Under the pieces are notes generated by a model that did not search any database, was not told where the DNA came from, and worked only from the letters and a program-made list of their open reading frames with translations. Of a DNA stretch of 64,000 nucleotides, positions 1-8,093 are shown piece after piece (within the stretch, counting starts at the first letter, position 1; the number at the start of each line of letters is the position of its first letter). Source of the DNA: Ohtaekwangia koreensis (GTDB taxonomy: Bacteria; Bacteroidota; Bacteroidia; Cytophagales; Cyclobacteriaceae); the NCBI RefSeq assembly GCF_900167975.1, contig NZ_FUZU01000001.1, forward strand, positions 253,001 to 317,000. The letters run 5' to 3'. A program made the position numbers and the translations under genes.

Positions 1-525
1 CATAAAAACAGACTTGTTGCCGGGAAGAGGTAGTGGCGAGAAATCCCTTTTATCACGAAATCGTTGCGTGAGCCAGAATATACATGTAAAGAGAAGTAAC
101 GCAGCTGTAAACCAGAGGACACCAACTTCGATCCAATGCTCACGATTCAGGTAGTAATCTTTGAATGATAGCTCAGGATATTGATGTGCTATAGCTGTAT
201 AGATTGTAAGCGGCGCTATAACAAGTGAGTAAAATATAAGCGGAATGCCCAATCGTTTAAACCGATCGAGTATAAATTTACTTTCGCCCTTCCGTTCATA
301 GGAGGCTGGTATAAAATAAGACGATAAGAAAAAGAACAACCCCATGAAGAAAGCTTGATTCGTGGATACAAACACAGTAAACAATAATCCGGCAGCGAAC
401 CCATCGGCTTCTTCTTTATAATACCATCCACCGGGAGCGCCATACGTAATGGCTGCATGATGAAGAATAACCAACATAGTAAGAAATACCCGGATGTTGT
501 CAATGTAACTTTCTCTCTCTCTCAA
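1..525 (-). CDS. Acyltransferase family 3 membrane protein (3' part cut by window edge)
   Basis: About 175 N-terminal residues are visible; the gene runs off the left edge. The protein opens with the motif YIDNIRVFLTMLVILHHAA, the typical first helix of acyltransferase-3 (OpgC/OafA-like) integral membrane enzymes, with the His-His pair that usually carries catalysis. Further hydrophobic segments follow (around LFTVFVSTNQAFFMGLFFFL and LIFYSLVIAPLTIYTAI). Such proteins move acyl groups onto glucans or surface polysaccharides. The start is a TTG at 523-525: an in-frame stop lies just upstream and the first ATG falls inside the conserved helix. Substrate cannot be told from this fragment. Confidence 0.75.
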   Translation of the reverse strand, partial: MRERESYIDNIRVFLTMLVILHHAAITYGAPGGWYYKEEADGFAAGLLFTVFVSTNQAFFMGLFFFLSSYFIPASYERKGESKFILDRFKRLGIPLIFYSLVIAPLTIYTAIAHQYPELSFKDYYLNREHWIEVGVLWFTAALLLFTCIFWLTQRFRDKRDFSPLPLPGNKSVFM

Positions 526-586
526 AATATAGGGTTTTTATAGTGACCAGGTCGAAACGTAAAGGTTGCCTGAAGATGTGAAATGT

Positions 587-973
587 TTAATCTGCAGCGA
601 TCGCTTCAACTTCAAGTTTCCATTTTGTTTCCAACAACTGACAGCAGATAACGGTAAGTGTGGGCTCATGATCGCCGAGAAACTTTTTCCTTAACGCCAT
701 ATTTTCAGCATCATACTCCGGGCTCGATAGGTAGGTCCTCACGGAGATCAGGTTGTTGTACGACATGTTTGCCGATTTTAAGATCTCTCCTATATACTTC
801 CAGATCAACTCGCCTTGTTCTGTAAACGATTCTGGCATTGACTGTCCATCTTTTTCATAGCCATTCAATCCGCTTATAAACAAGTGTCGTGAACCGCTGG
901 ATGTTTCTATAGCGTGACTGTAATTTTTGTATTGGGGAAACAGCGAAGGAGGGTTGTGTTTAAGGATAGCCAT
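587..973 (-). CDS. RidA/YjgF-family protein
   Basis: 128 residues, the usual size of the RidA (YjgF/YER057c/UK114) family, which forms trimers and in its best-known members hydrolyses reactive enamine/imine intermediates. The sequence has the family layout: FISGLNGYEKDG near residue 35, a central helix (LIWKYIGEILKSANMSYNNL), the SVRTYLSSPEY strand and a C-terminal LEVEAIAA strand. The canonical catalytic Arg neighbourhood of true RidA (RVA.IEI) is not obvious, so this may be one of the divergent subfamilies. It lies 67 bases downstream of the LytTR regulator on the same strand and may be co-transcribed. Confidence 0.75.
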   Translation of the reverse strand: MAILKHNPPSLFPQYKNYSHAIETSSGSRHLFISGLNGYEKDGQSMPESFTEQGELIWKYIGEILKSANMSYNNLISVRTYLSSPEYDAENMALRKKFLGDHEPTLTVICCQLLETKWKLEVEAIAAD

Positions 974-1040
974 AATTTGGTTGAAGATGTAAAGGTTAAT
1001 CTATTATCGGATGGATTATTAGCTAAAAAGAAATTCTTTG

Positions 1041-1784
1041 TTACCGCTCAAACATTCCTAAAAATTGCTGCTTCTTGTCTGCAGACATTTCAAGTTCTTT
1101 ATTGTTCTTCATCGTTACCGATCCTCCTTTGCCTTTCGTATAGCGGATAACATAGTCAGGATTGATCAGGTAGGAGCGATGAATACGAAGGAAGCGATGT
1201 TCCTTTAAAATCTCCTCAAAATATTTTAGCGTTTTGCAAATAAGAAGTGATGTGTTGCTGCTGTCTATATAAAAACGTGTGAAGTTATCAGCCGCTTCAC
1301 AGTACAGAATAGTGTTGATGGCAATGATCTCAAAGCCCTCCATCGTGGGCAGCATAATTTTTTGATTGACGGGCGTGCGTATATTATCGACCAACACATT
1401 GGTATGCCGTGTATAGTTTACTTCTTCACGCTCGCTTTTTATTTTCTCTACAGCCTTTACCAACTCATCTATATTTATAGGCTTTAGCAAGTAATATGAA
1501 GCACTTTTATTGAGCGCTTGTATAGCGTAATTGTCGAAGGCCGTAACAAAAACGGTTTCGAACGTAATATTCTCTATACTGTCAAGCAGATCAAAGCCGT
1601 TACCGTAAGGCATCTCTATATCCAAAAATACTATATCCGGGTTGTGTTTCAGAATCGCTTCTTTGCCGGTAGAAACAGATTCACCGAAGCCGCACACTTG
1701 CACATCCGGACAATACTTCGTCAGGTAGTTTGCCAGAATTTTGCGGCTATCTTCTTCGTCATCTATAATTACAGCCTTCACCAT
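1041..1784 (-). CDS. LytTR-type response regulator
   Basis: 247 residues. The receiver domain (about 1-120) shows acidic pair D8/D9, phospho-acceptor D55 in IVFLDIEMP, T81 in VFVTAFD and K101 in YYLLKPI. The second half (about 140-245) is a LytTR DNA-binding domain (ILYCEAADNFTRFYI, LKEHRFLRIHRSYLINPDYV). Such regulators bind direct repeats in promoters. Its start overlaps the end of the histidine kinase gene by 7 bases, so the two are translationally coupled and almost certainly form one two-component system. Targets are unknown; a candidate binding site lies upstream of the kinase gene. Confidence 0.93.
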   Translation of the reverse strand: MVKAVIIDDEEDSRKILANYLTKYCPDVQVCGFGESVSTGKEAILKHNPDIVFLDIEMPYGNGFDLLDSIENITFETVFVTAFDNYAIQALNKSASYYLLKPINIDELVKAVEKIKSEREEVNYTRHTNVLVDNIRTPVNQKIMLPTMEGFEIIAINTILYCEAADNFTRFYIDSSNTSLLICKTLKYFEEILKEHRFLRIHRSYLINPDYVIRYTKGKGGSVTMKNNKELEMSADKKQQFLGMFER

Positions 1785-3688
1785 GCTATTTGATTTTGTT
1801 TACCGATCGGCAGGAATAAACGCACATGCGTTCCATGGTCTATACCATCTTCAATCTGTACCCGGTAGTGTACATTATATACCTTGTTGATGATTGCCAA
1901 TCGTTCCTCAATATTTTTTAACCCGGTGGAATTGTGTTTTTTTTGATTCTCTGTTTTTAGTTCTGCCGATCGCTTGCGTCCGATACCATCATCTGTAATC
2001 TCCGCCACCAAATTTCCATTTTGCTTATAGAAATGTAGCAGTAATTTACCCTTCTCATTTTTATACCGGAGTCCATGCCATACAGCATTTTCAATATAGG
2101 GCTGGATTAACATGGGCGGTACTTGTATAGATTCAGTGTTAATCGTTTCATCAACTCTTATCTCATAGTCAAATTTGTCACGGAATCTATAATGCTCCAG
2201 CTTCAGATATAGCGCGAGGATTTCCTGCTCTTTCTGCAGAGGAATGAAGTCTTCTTGTGAATGTTCCAGGACAAGCCGCATCAGTAATGCAAATTCAGAA
2301 AGAAAGCGGTTGGCGGTTCGTTCATCTTGCTGTGAAATAAATTGATTAACGGAATTCAGGGCGTTAAAAATAAAATGCGGATTCATTTGGCCGCGTAGCG
2401 ATTTAAGTGCCAGTAATCGATTGGCCAATTTACTGGCTTGCGCATTTTTGAAAATAAAGAATGAAGTAACCGCTATAATCAGAATGATCACTAGTAACCC
2501 ATAAATGACAAGTTGTTGTCTGAATACAGTTTCCTGTTCGATAGTCTGTCCTATATATACATCTTTTGTGTATTCTTCAATGTCTTTTTGCTTTCGGATT
2601 AATTCTGACTTTTCGGTTAGTCGACTCTCATTTAGCTTTTCATTTTTCTTCATCGCGTCACTATATCTTTTATAAGCGTATAGTGCTTTTGTGTCCTGTC
2701 CGTTTTTTTCGTAGAGGTTGGCAAGCGACAAAAAAGCATTCGCCTGTTCTTTAGGATTGTTCAGCGTATCTGCAATGTGAGCAGCTTCTTCTGCTTCTTT
2801 TATCGCAGCTGATGTTTCGCCTTTGGCATCCAGACTTTTGCTGATGGCTACTTTATCTTTGGTAACTTCCGTCAGGTTGTTTGACTCAAGGTTGTACTCT
2901 ATAGACTGCTTGCGCAAATCGATTTCTTCATCATACATTTTCTTTTGCTGTAGTACATCTGCGATCTCGTCTTTTGTTTCCTGTACTGCTATTTCTTCCC
3001 GCGGACTTACGCTCTTGCCGCTGCGAATCGTGTTCAACGAGTTGTCGTATAGCTTGGGAGATTTGTTAGATTCATTCAGGCGCACATTCACTTTCGCTAT
3101 TTGATTTTCCACCTGCGGATTTATTCCCTTTTTTGACTGTGGTATATTCTCCAATACCTTTAACGCTTCCGCGTAATTGTTCATCTGGTAGTATACTTCT
3201 GATATAGCAATTTTAATTTCTGTTTGCTGCGTATTTCTTAATGGAAGCGATAAACTTTGTTGATAGTATTGTAAGGCTGCATTGTAATCTTCGAGTTTAA
3301 GACTCATGTCACCCAGGCCTTTTAATGTTGTTATATATTGTGGTGAGGTGGTATAATCAGAAAGCTTCTCATAAGCACGCAAGTAATTTTCGTGCGCCAG
3401 CTTCCATTCTAAAATGCCTTCATTGATCTCTGCCAGTAATATATAGCACTTCGCTTCATTGAAGTCATCATGCTGTGCAACACTCATTGCCAAGGCTTCC
3501 CGTACTTTGTCGAGGGCCTCATCGGGATTTTTATTTTTCGCGGACTCCGCTTCTTTTAACAACTGCTCTGCATCCCTTTGATTGGATCTTTGCTTCAGAC
3601 TTTTGTACGATTCTTTCTGCGCAAAGCAATCTTCCGCCATCAACAAAGCAGCAGTAATGAGACCGTATACCAATAACTTTTGAATCAT
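1778..3688 (-). CDS. TPR-containing LytS-type sensor histidine kinase
   Basis: From the chosen ATG the protein has 636 residues. It begins with a signal peptide (MIQKLLVYGLITAALLMAED); an in-frame ATG 63 bases upstream would bury this signal, so the internal start is preferred. A long periplasmic tetratricopeptide region follows (for example YITTLKGLGDMSLKLEDYNA), then one membrane helix (LVIYGLLVIILIIAVTSFFI), a His_kinase box with RGQMNPHFIFNALNS (phospho-acceptor His) and an HATPase domain with IENAVWHGL and DDGIGRKRS. This is the usual Bacteroidota design in which periplasmic TPRs sense an unknown signal. It overlaps the regulator gene by 7 bases. Confidence 0.93.
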   Translation of the reverse strand: MIQKLLVYGLITAALLMAEDCFAQKESYKSLKQRSNQRDAEQLLKEAESAKNKNPDEALDKVREALAMSVAQHDDFNEAKCYILLAEINEGILEWKLAHENYLRAYEKLSDYTTSPQYITTLKGLGDMSLKLEDYNAALQYYQQSLSLPLRNTQQTEIKIAISEVYYQMNNYAEALKVLENIPQSKKGINPQVENQIAKVNVRLNESNKSPKLYDNSLNTIRSGKSVSPREEIAVQETKDEIADVLQQKKMYDEEIDLRKQSIEYNLESNNLTEVTKDKVAISKSLDAKGETSAAIKEAEEAAHIADTLNNPKEQANAFLSLANLYEKNGQDTKALYAYKRYSDAMKKNEKLNESRLTEKSELIRKQKDIEEYTKDVYIGQTIEQETVFRQQLVIYGLLVIILIIAVTSFFIFKNAQASKLANRLLALKSLRGQMNPHFIFNALNSVNQFISQQDERTANRFLSEFALLMRLVLEHSQEDFIPLQKEQEILALYLKLEHYRFRDKFDYEIRVDETINTESIQVPPMLIQPYIENAVWHGLRYKNEKGKLLLHFYKQNGNLVAEITDDGIGRKRSAELKTENQKKHNSTGLKNIEERLAIINKVYNVHYRVQIEDGIDHGTHVRLFLPIGKQNQIAW

Positions 3689-3760
3689 GTCAGGACTTAA
3701 TATCGGAAAGTTAACATTATAATTTTTATCGATTTTCAAGCTGCCTGGCAAGTTTTACGG

Positions 3761-3795
3761 GTTCACTCAGTCAATCGTTCACTTCCCTCAGTGAA
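3761..3795. promoter_or_regulatory. Direct repeat GTTCACT plus inverted TTCACT, candidate regulator site
   Basis: GTTCACT occurs at 3761-3767 and again at 3777-3783, a 16-base period. The second copy also pairs with AGTGAA at 3790-3795. The block lies in the 182-base gap between the divergent kinase and von Willebrand A genes. LytTR regulators usually bind direct repeats, so self-regulation is a reasonable guess, but no binding evidence exists. Confidence 0.3.
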
Positions 3796-3870
3796 GGTGC
3801 GGCTTTACGGAGTTTAGGTATCGTCTCACATTTTTACGCGTAAAATTTACTCAAACAAACACTGAATTTT

Positions 3871-5031
3871 ATGAAGCCATTATCGTACTCCAGCATCATT
3901 CCCAAAGCGGTTGTATTCTCTATTGCTATACTCTTGATGGGATTTAGATCAGGTGATTCGTCCGATAGAGACGATCGTGAACCTGCCAGTCAACAAACCA
4001 TTATGCTCGCGCTCCTGCTCGATACCAGCAATAGTATGGACGGCCTCATCGATCAGGCCAAATCGCAGTTATGGAAAATAGTAAATGAATTGGCGGCTGC
4101 TAAATGTGGTGATGGCACGCAGCCGAATATTAAGATTGCACTATATGAATATGGCAATGATGGTTTACCTTCATCGGAAGGATATATACGGCAGGTGAGT
4201 CCTCTGTCGCAAGACCTTGATGTTATTTCAGAGAAACTATTCTCGTTGCGTACAAATGGTGGAAGCGAATTTTGTGGACACGTAATAAAAACGTCTTTGA
4301 ATCAATTGGCATGGTCTGCTTCTAATGCAGATTTAAAAATGATTTTCATTGCAGGGAATGAGCCGTTCACGCAAGGAAGTGTATCGTATCAATTAGCATG
4401 TGCTGCTGCAAAAGAAAAAGGCGTTATAGTGAACACTATATTCTGTGGCGACTTTAATGAAGGGATCACTACAAACTGGAAGGATGGTGCTGACCTTACA
4501 GGTGGTACTTTTATGAGCATCGAACAAAATAGCAAGACAGTATATATTACTACCCCATACGATGATCAGATTGCTGCGCTGAATGATAAGCTGAATACTA
4601 CCTATGTATACTATGGAAGTACAGGTTCCTACAAGAAAGAACAACAGGTTGTTCAGGATAATAATGCAAGTAGTTATGGACAAGCGAACAAGGCAGAACG
4701 TGCTGTTTCAAAAAGTTCGCATGCCTATAAGAATTCAAGCTGGGATTTGGTAGATGCTGCAAAGGATAATGAGAAAGTAATTGCTGAAACAAAAGCGGAC
4801 GACCTTCCTAAAGAAATGCGCTCGATGACGGTTGAACAACGCAAGGTATATGTAAAACAAAAATCCGAAGAACGTAAGAAAATCCAGGCTGAGATTTTAA
4901 CCTTAAACAAGCAACGCCAACAGTATATTATCAAGAATACTTCTCAGCAAAATAAAGACGCAATGCTGGACGCAACCATGATCAAGTCTATCAAGAGCAA
5001 AGGCAATACTAAAAATTTAAAGTGGGAATAG
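3871..5031 (+). CDS. von Willebrand factor A domain protein, secreted or periplasmic
   Basis: 386 residues. After an N-terminal hydrophobic signal (AVVFSIAILLMGF) comes a vWA domain with the metal-binding DTSNSM motif (DxSxS) near residue 52, followed by KIALYEYGNDG and LKMIFIAGNEPFTQG. The C-terminal 130 residues are charged and rich in Lys, Gln and Asn, probably helical (RKVYVKQKSEERKKIQAEIL). vWA proteins bind partners through a chelated divalent metal; no partner is identified. Divergent from the kinase gene and closed by a terminator, so it looks monocistronic. Confidence 0.8.
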   Translation: MKPLSYSSIIPKAVVFSIAILLMGFRSGDSSDRDDREPASQQTIMLALLLDTSNSMDGLIDQAKSQLWKIVNELAAAKCGDGTQPNIKIALYEYGNDGLPSSEGYIRQVSPLSQDLDVISEKLFSLRTNGGSEFCGHVIKTSLNQLAWSASNADLKMIFIAGNEPFTQGSVSYQLACAAAKEKGVIVNTIFCGDFNEGITTNWKDGADLTGGTFMSIEQNSKTVYITTPYDDQIAALNDKLNTTYVYYGSTGSYKKEQQVVQDNNASSYGQANKAERAVSKSSHAYKNSSWDLVDAAKDNEKVIAETKADDLPKEMRSMTVEQRKVYVKQKSEERKKIQAEILTLNKQRQQYIIKNTSQQNKDAMLDATMIKSIKSKGNTKNLKWE

Positions 5032-5045
5032 TTGGTGAATGAATC

Positions 5046-5083
5046 AAAGGCAACGTATTTATTCTAATGCGTTGCCTTTTTGT
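5046..5083 (+). terminator. Rho-independent terminator after the vWA gene
   Basis: Inverted arms AAAGGCAACG and CGTTGCCTTT with a 14-base loop, followed by a short T run. It ends 13 bases before the next possible start codon. Confidence 0.8.
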
Positions 5084-5120
5084 TCTTGAATAATGATTGT
5101 ACTTTTTTATAAGGACTTTT

Positions 5121-6095
5121 ATGAACTATATCTTACTAATCGCTACAGTTTTGTTAGTTCAATTAAATGTCATCGCTCAAACGAGTGGTAAAAACGTATT
5201 TCTGGAGACTTCAAAAAGGTCGAATCATTACTATGTGGATTTGCGCGAAACAGATGCGCTGGTGTTTGAGATGGAAACATTTTTACATGGTCCTGAAATG
5301 GGATACGCTATAAGAAATATCGATACCCTTACACGGCAATCCGATGGTGCTTATGCTGGCAGGAAGACGAAAATCATTAAGAAGAAAGATGCGTTGCTCC
5401 TGATTCGTGAGTCAAAGAAAAAGAAAGAGATGGCTTTAGTAGATGTAGCGGATAGCGCTTCTGCAAATGCTCATTTAAACAATGCGTATTACCTCGAACG
5501 GTATTTGGAAATGAGTAAGGAAATAAATAATGCCTTCCCGCTATGGAATGCTTCGTGGGATAGATTTAGTACATGGCAGAGTCTCAATAATAAAGAAATA
5601 AATTATAGGGCATTCAGAGCATTTGCTGACGAAAGGATAAAGTTGATGAAGGATAGTATTGTTGAAGAACAGAATCGTTGTACAGTATTAATGAATTATT
5701 TGATTCAGAATATAACAACTATAAACTATACGGCGTTAAGGGACAGTGTAGCAAAGTTGTTAGTCAATGATTCGAGTACTTACAAATTGGTATACCAACT
5801 GAAGCCAAGCGCTTACTTTCGGAAAGTGATATACCAAGTGGCAAAGGAGCAGCCTGAATTTTTCTTCCGCCTTGCTGAGGAACACACTTCCAAGAATCAA
5901 CACTATATTTTTAATTCAATAGGAATCCAGGATAAGGAAGTATTGGCAAAGCTTAAATTAGTTGAGGATCACGATAAAATTAAAAAGAGTTTCTTTAAAG
6001 ATATTAAGTACCGAAGGAGGATGCCTTTTGTTGCAGTAGGATTTGCACTTGCAGAGTGTGTTGGTTTAGTACTTCTTTTTGTGGTTATATTTTAA
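5121..6095 (+). CDS. Hypothetical exported protein with C-terminal membrane helix
   Basis: 324 residues from the chosen ATG, which has AAGGA six bases ahead and begins a clear signal peptide (MNYILLIATVLLVQLNVIAQ); an earlier TTG is less likely. The middle is a charged, mostly helical domain with no motif I recognise (for example YYLERYLEMSKEINNAFPLW). The last 24 residues form a membrane helix (FVAVGFALAECVGLVLLF) preceded by basic residues KYRRRM. No function is assigned. It is isolated between a terminator and an AT-rich gap. Confidence 0.7.
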   Translation: MNYILLIATVLLVQLNVIAQTSGKNVFLETSKRSNHYYVDLRETDALVFEMETFLHGPEMGYAIRNIDTLTRQSDGAYAGRKTKIIKKKDALLLIRESKKKKEMALVDVADSASANAHLNNAYYLERYLEMSKEINNAFPLWNASWDRFSTWQSLNNKEINYRAFRAFADERIKLMKDSIVEEQNRCTVLMNYLIQNITTINYTALRDSVAKLLVNDSSTYKLVYQLKPSAYFRKVIYQVAKEQPEFFFRLAEEHTSKNQHYIFNSIGIQDKEVLAKLKLVEDHDKIKKSFFKDIKYRRRMPFVAVGFALAECVGLVLLFVVIF

Positions 6096-6577
6096 TGGGT
6101 GTGTAAAAAATTGACGAGCCGATTGCTTTTAATTTTTGAAATGACTTTTGAATTACTTTTGGTGGCTTTTAACAATATAATCAATTAGTTACAAAAAATC
6201 AAGACATTCCAATGTTATATATATACGTTGTGTGTTATTATGGTATACATATGTAAATCAGATAAGCTTTTATTTGACAGTCTTCCTTATTGGATGTATA
6301 TTTAAAATACATATTTTATAAAGCGTTATTACACCAACGCTTTACCCAACACCGACTTTTGATCGTCATAGTATAGTATTGCGAACACTCTCTCGGTATC
6401 TGTTCAAAACTATACTTAATACTATATTTTCACATCAATAGCATTTTGATTGGATTTTGAATACCAAATCTCTTTATCGGCTTTGCTTAGCACTTAGGTA
6501 TTAACCGCCGCTCGATTTGGTGCAAAAACGGAATCTCTATTCTTCGTCTATTTGCTCAATAATTAAATCTATCTATT
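6096..6577. other. AT-rich intergenic gap without a gene
   Basis: No supportable reading frame on either strand. The stretch holds an inverted TATAGTATT (near 6374) / AATACTATA (near 6418) and must contain the promoter of the barrel gene at 6578, but no clear TTG/TAnnTTTG pair was found. Confidence 0.6.
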
Positions 6578-7159
6578 ATGAAAAATTTTACAACTACCCT
6601 CGTCCTCGTGTTTTTCGTTAGCGCAGGCGCATTTGCCCAAGGCGTTAGCGGCGGAGTAAAAGCTGGTTTAAATCTGGCTAATCAAACTTTTTCTGGCAAT
6701 GGCTTTACATCAAGCCCAAGCTTTTTACCGGGCTTTCATGCCGGTGCTTATTTAACTGCAATGTTTTCTGATCATATCGGATTGCAACCTGAATTACTTT
6801 ATTCCGGACAAGGCGCTAAGTCAGGAAACGAAAAGTATAAGTTGACGTATATCGCTATACCAGTGTTGCTTCGCTATAATGTAAATAGTGTTTTTAGTTT
6901 TCACGCAGGACCGCAAATTGGTGTGCTGGCGTCTGCCAAGTATAAAGTTGGCTCTGCGAGTGTTGATTATAAAGATAACTTTAAGAGCACAGATGTAAGC
7001 TTGGCAGCAGGCGTTGGTATCGATTTGCCAATGAAACTTAATTTCAATTTTCGTTTCATTAAAGGCTTAAGCGACATTAATAGTACTGATGATTCTGATG
7101 TAAAAGTGAAAAACTATACACTGCAACTTTCTGTAGGTTATAAACTATTCGGTAAGTAA
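6578..7159 (+). CDS. Outer-membrane beta-barrel protein (porin family, PorT-like)
   Basis: 193 residues. A signal peptide (MKNFTTTLVLVFFVSAGAFA) is followed by alternating strands typical of small eight-stranded Bacteroidota barrels: GGVKAGLNLANQTF, PGFHAGAYLTAMFSDHIGLQ, KLTYIAIPVLLRYNV, FSFHAGPQIGVLAS and the closing strand YTLQLSVGYKLFGK. The pattern matches the outer membrane beta-barrel domain family 2. The role is unknown. It is monocistronic, with a strong terminator 25 bases after the stop. Confidence 0.85.
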   Translation: MKNFTTTLVLVFFVSAGAFAQGVSGGVKAGLNLANQTFSGNGFTSSPSFLPGFHAGAYLTAMFSDHIGLQPELLYSGQGAKSGNEKYKLTYIAIPVLLRYNVNSVFSFHAGPQIGVLASAKYKVGSASVDYKDNFKSTDVSLAAGVGIDLPMKLNFNFRFIKGLSDINSTDDSDVKVKNYTLQLSVGYKLFGK

Positions 7160-7184
7160 TTGTCTTAGCACTTTTTTAAGATTT

Positions 7185-7224
7185 AAAAGCCGGCCTTCAA
7201 ATTTGAAGACCGGCTTTTTCTTTT
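7185..7224 (+). terminator. Strong terminator after the barrel gene
   Basis: Arms AAAAGCCGG and CCGGCTTTT around a second inner palindrome CTTCAAATTTGAAG, then a T-rich tail. The remaining bases up to 7489 hold no gene that can be supported. Confidence 0.85.
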
Positions 7225-7489
7225 TATACAGCGATTACTTTTGGTTCAAACTATAAACATTATATGTTAAAATCTGTAAAAGTATGATTGGTATTACATG
7301 CTTTAGTAATCCCTCGGATGGGGAGTAAAGAGCATGCACTGATGAAAGAGTATGTGCCCCGAAGAGTTTACCTCATATCTATACCTAATAATTTTTAATT
7401 CATTTAATGTGAAATTATTCACTTTAAGAATGAACAAACAGGCTAATGAAAAAAAGGTAAGTACAAGAATGTGTTTCTTTACAATAATT

Positions 7490-8089
7490 TTAATGCATAA
7501 GTGAATCTGGTATCCACTCATTTTTAAATAATTCTTCAATCTTAAGAATGTTACTCCACTCGTCTGTATCAGGACATCTATTTCGCGAATCAAAAACATC
7601 ATAGTACTCCAAACTTCTTACTCTACTTCCTGAAACTAAATGTATATATATTTTTCCTGCGTCTATTACACCACTGTCCTTGCAATTTTCACGGATTATA
7701 TTTTCCTCGGGCAACTTAAATAGTCCATAGTTCTTGAGTTTTGAAAGAAAAGCATCGGCTTCTTCCGGTCTGCATCGTTTTTTGGTTACGATATCCTTAA
7801 CGGTACAATAGTCCGGGTCTCTTTGAAATTCTTCCATGTCAATTACATTTTGATTAATTTCAATTTTCTCCCATTGATCTCCTTTAAGAGCAAATATTTT
7901 ATATCTATTATTATCTATGTCTGCTCTGGTAAAGAAGACAACGCTAAAATCTTTTTCGAGCACAATTTCTTTGAAGTCGCGGTTTAATTTTTGATTATCT
8001 GAATTAGGAGTGAACAGAGGAACTTTATCATTTGTCTGTTGGGAACAGCCAACCAATGTAATGAAGAGTATGAATATTATGTGATTCAT
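7490..8089 (-). CDS. Small hypothetical lipoprotein paired with the metallopeptidase
   Basis: 199 residues from the ATG at 8087-8089. It begins MNHIIFILFITLVGCSQQ, a lipoprotein signal with lipobox LVGC; a longer in-frame start lies inside the upstream gene. The mature part is a mixed alpha/beta domain with several Cys (DPDYCTVKDIVTKKRC, RENCKDSG, NRCPDTDEW) and no family I recognise. Only 4 bases separate its start from the stop of the upstream HExxH lipoprotein gene, so they are co-expressed and may act together, for instance as enzyme and partner or inhibitor (inference). Confidence 0.65.
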   Translation of the reverse strand: MNHIIFILFITLVGCSQQTNDKVPLFTPNSDNQKLNRDFKEIVLEKDFSVVFFTRADIDNNRYKIFALKGDQWEKIEINQNVIDMEEFQRDPDYCTVKDIVTKKRCRPEEADAFLSKLKNYGLFKLPEENIIRENCKDSGVIDAGKIYIHLVSGSRVRSLEYYDVFDSRNRCPDTDEWSNILKIEELFKNEWIPDSLMH

Positions 8090-8093
8090 TGAA

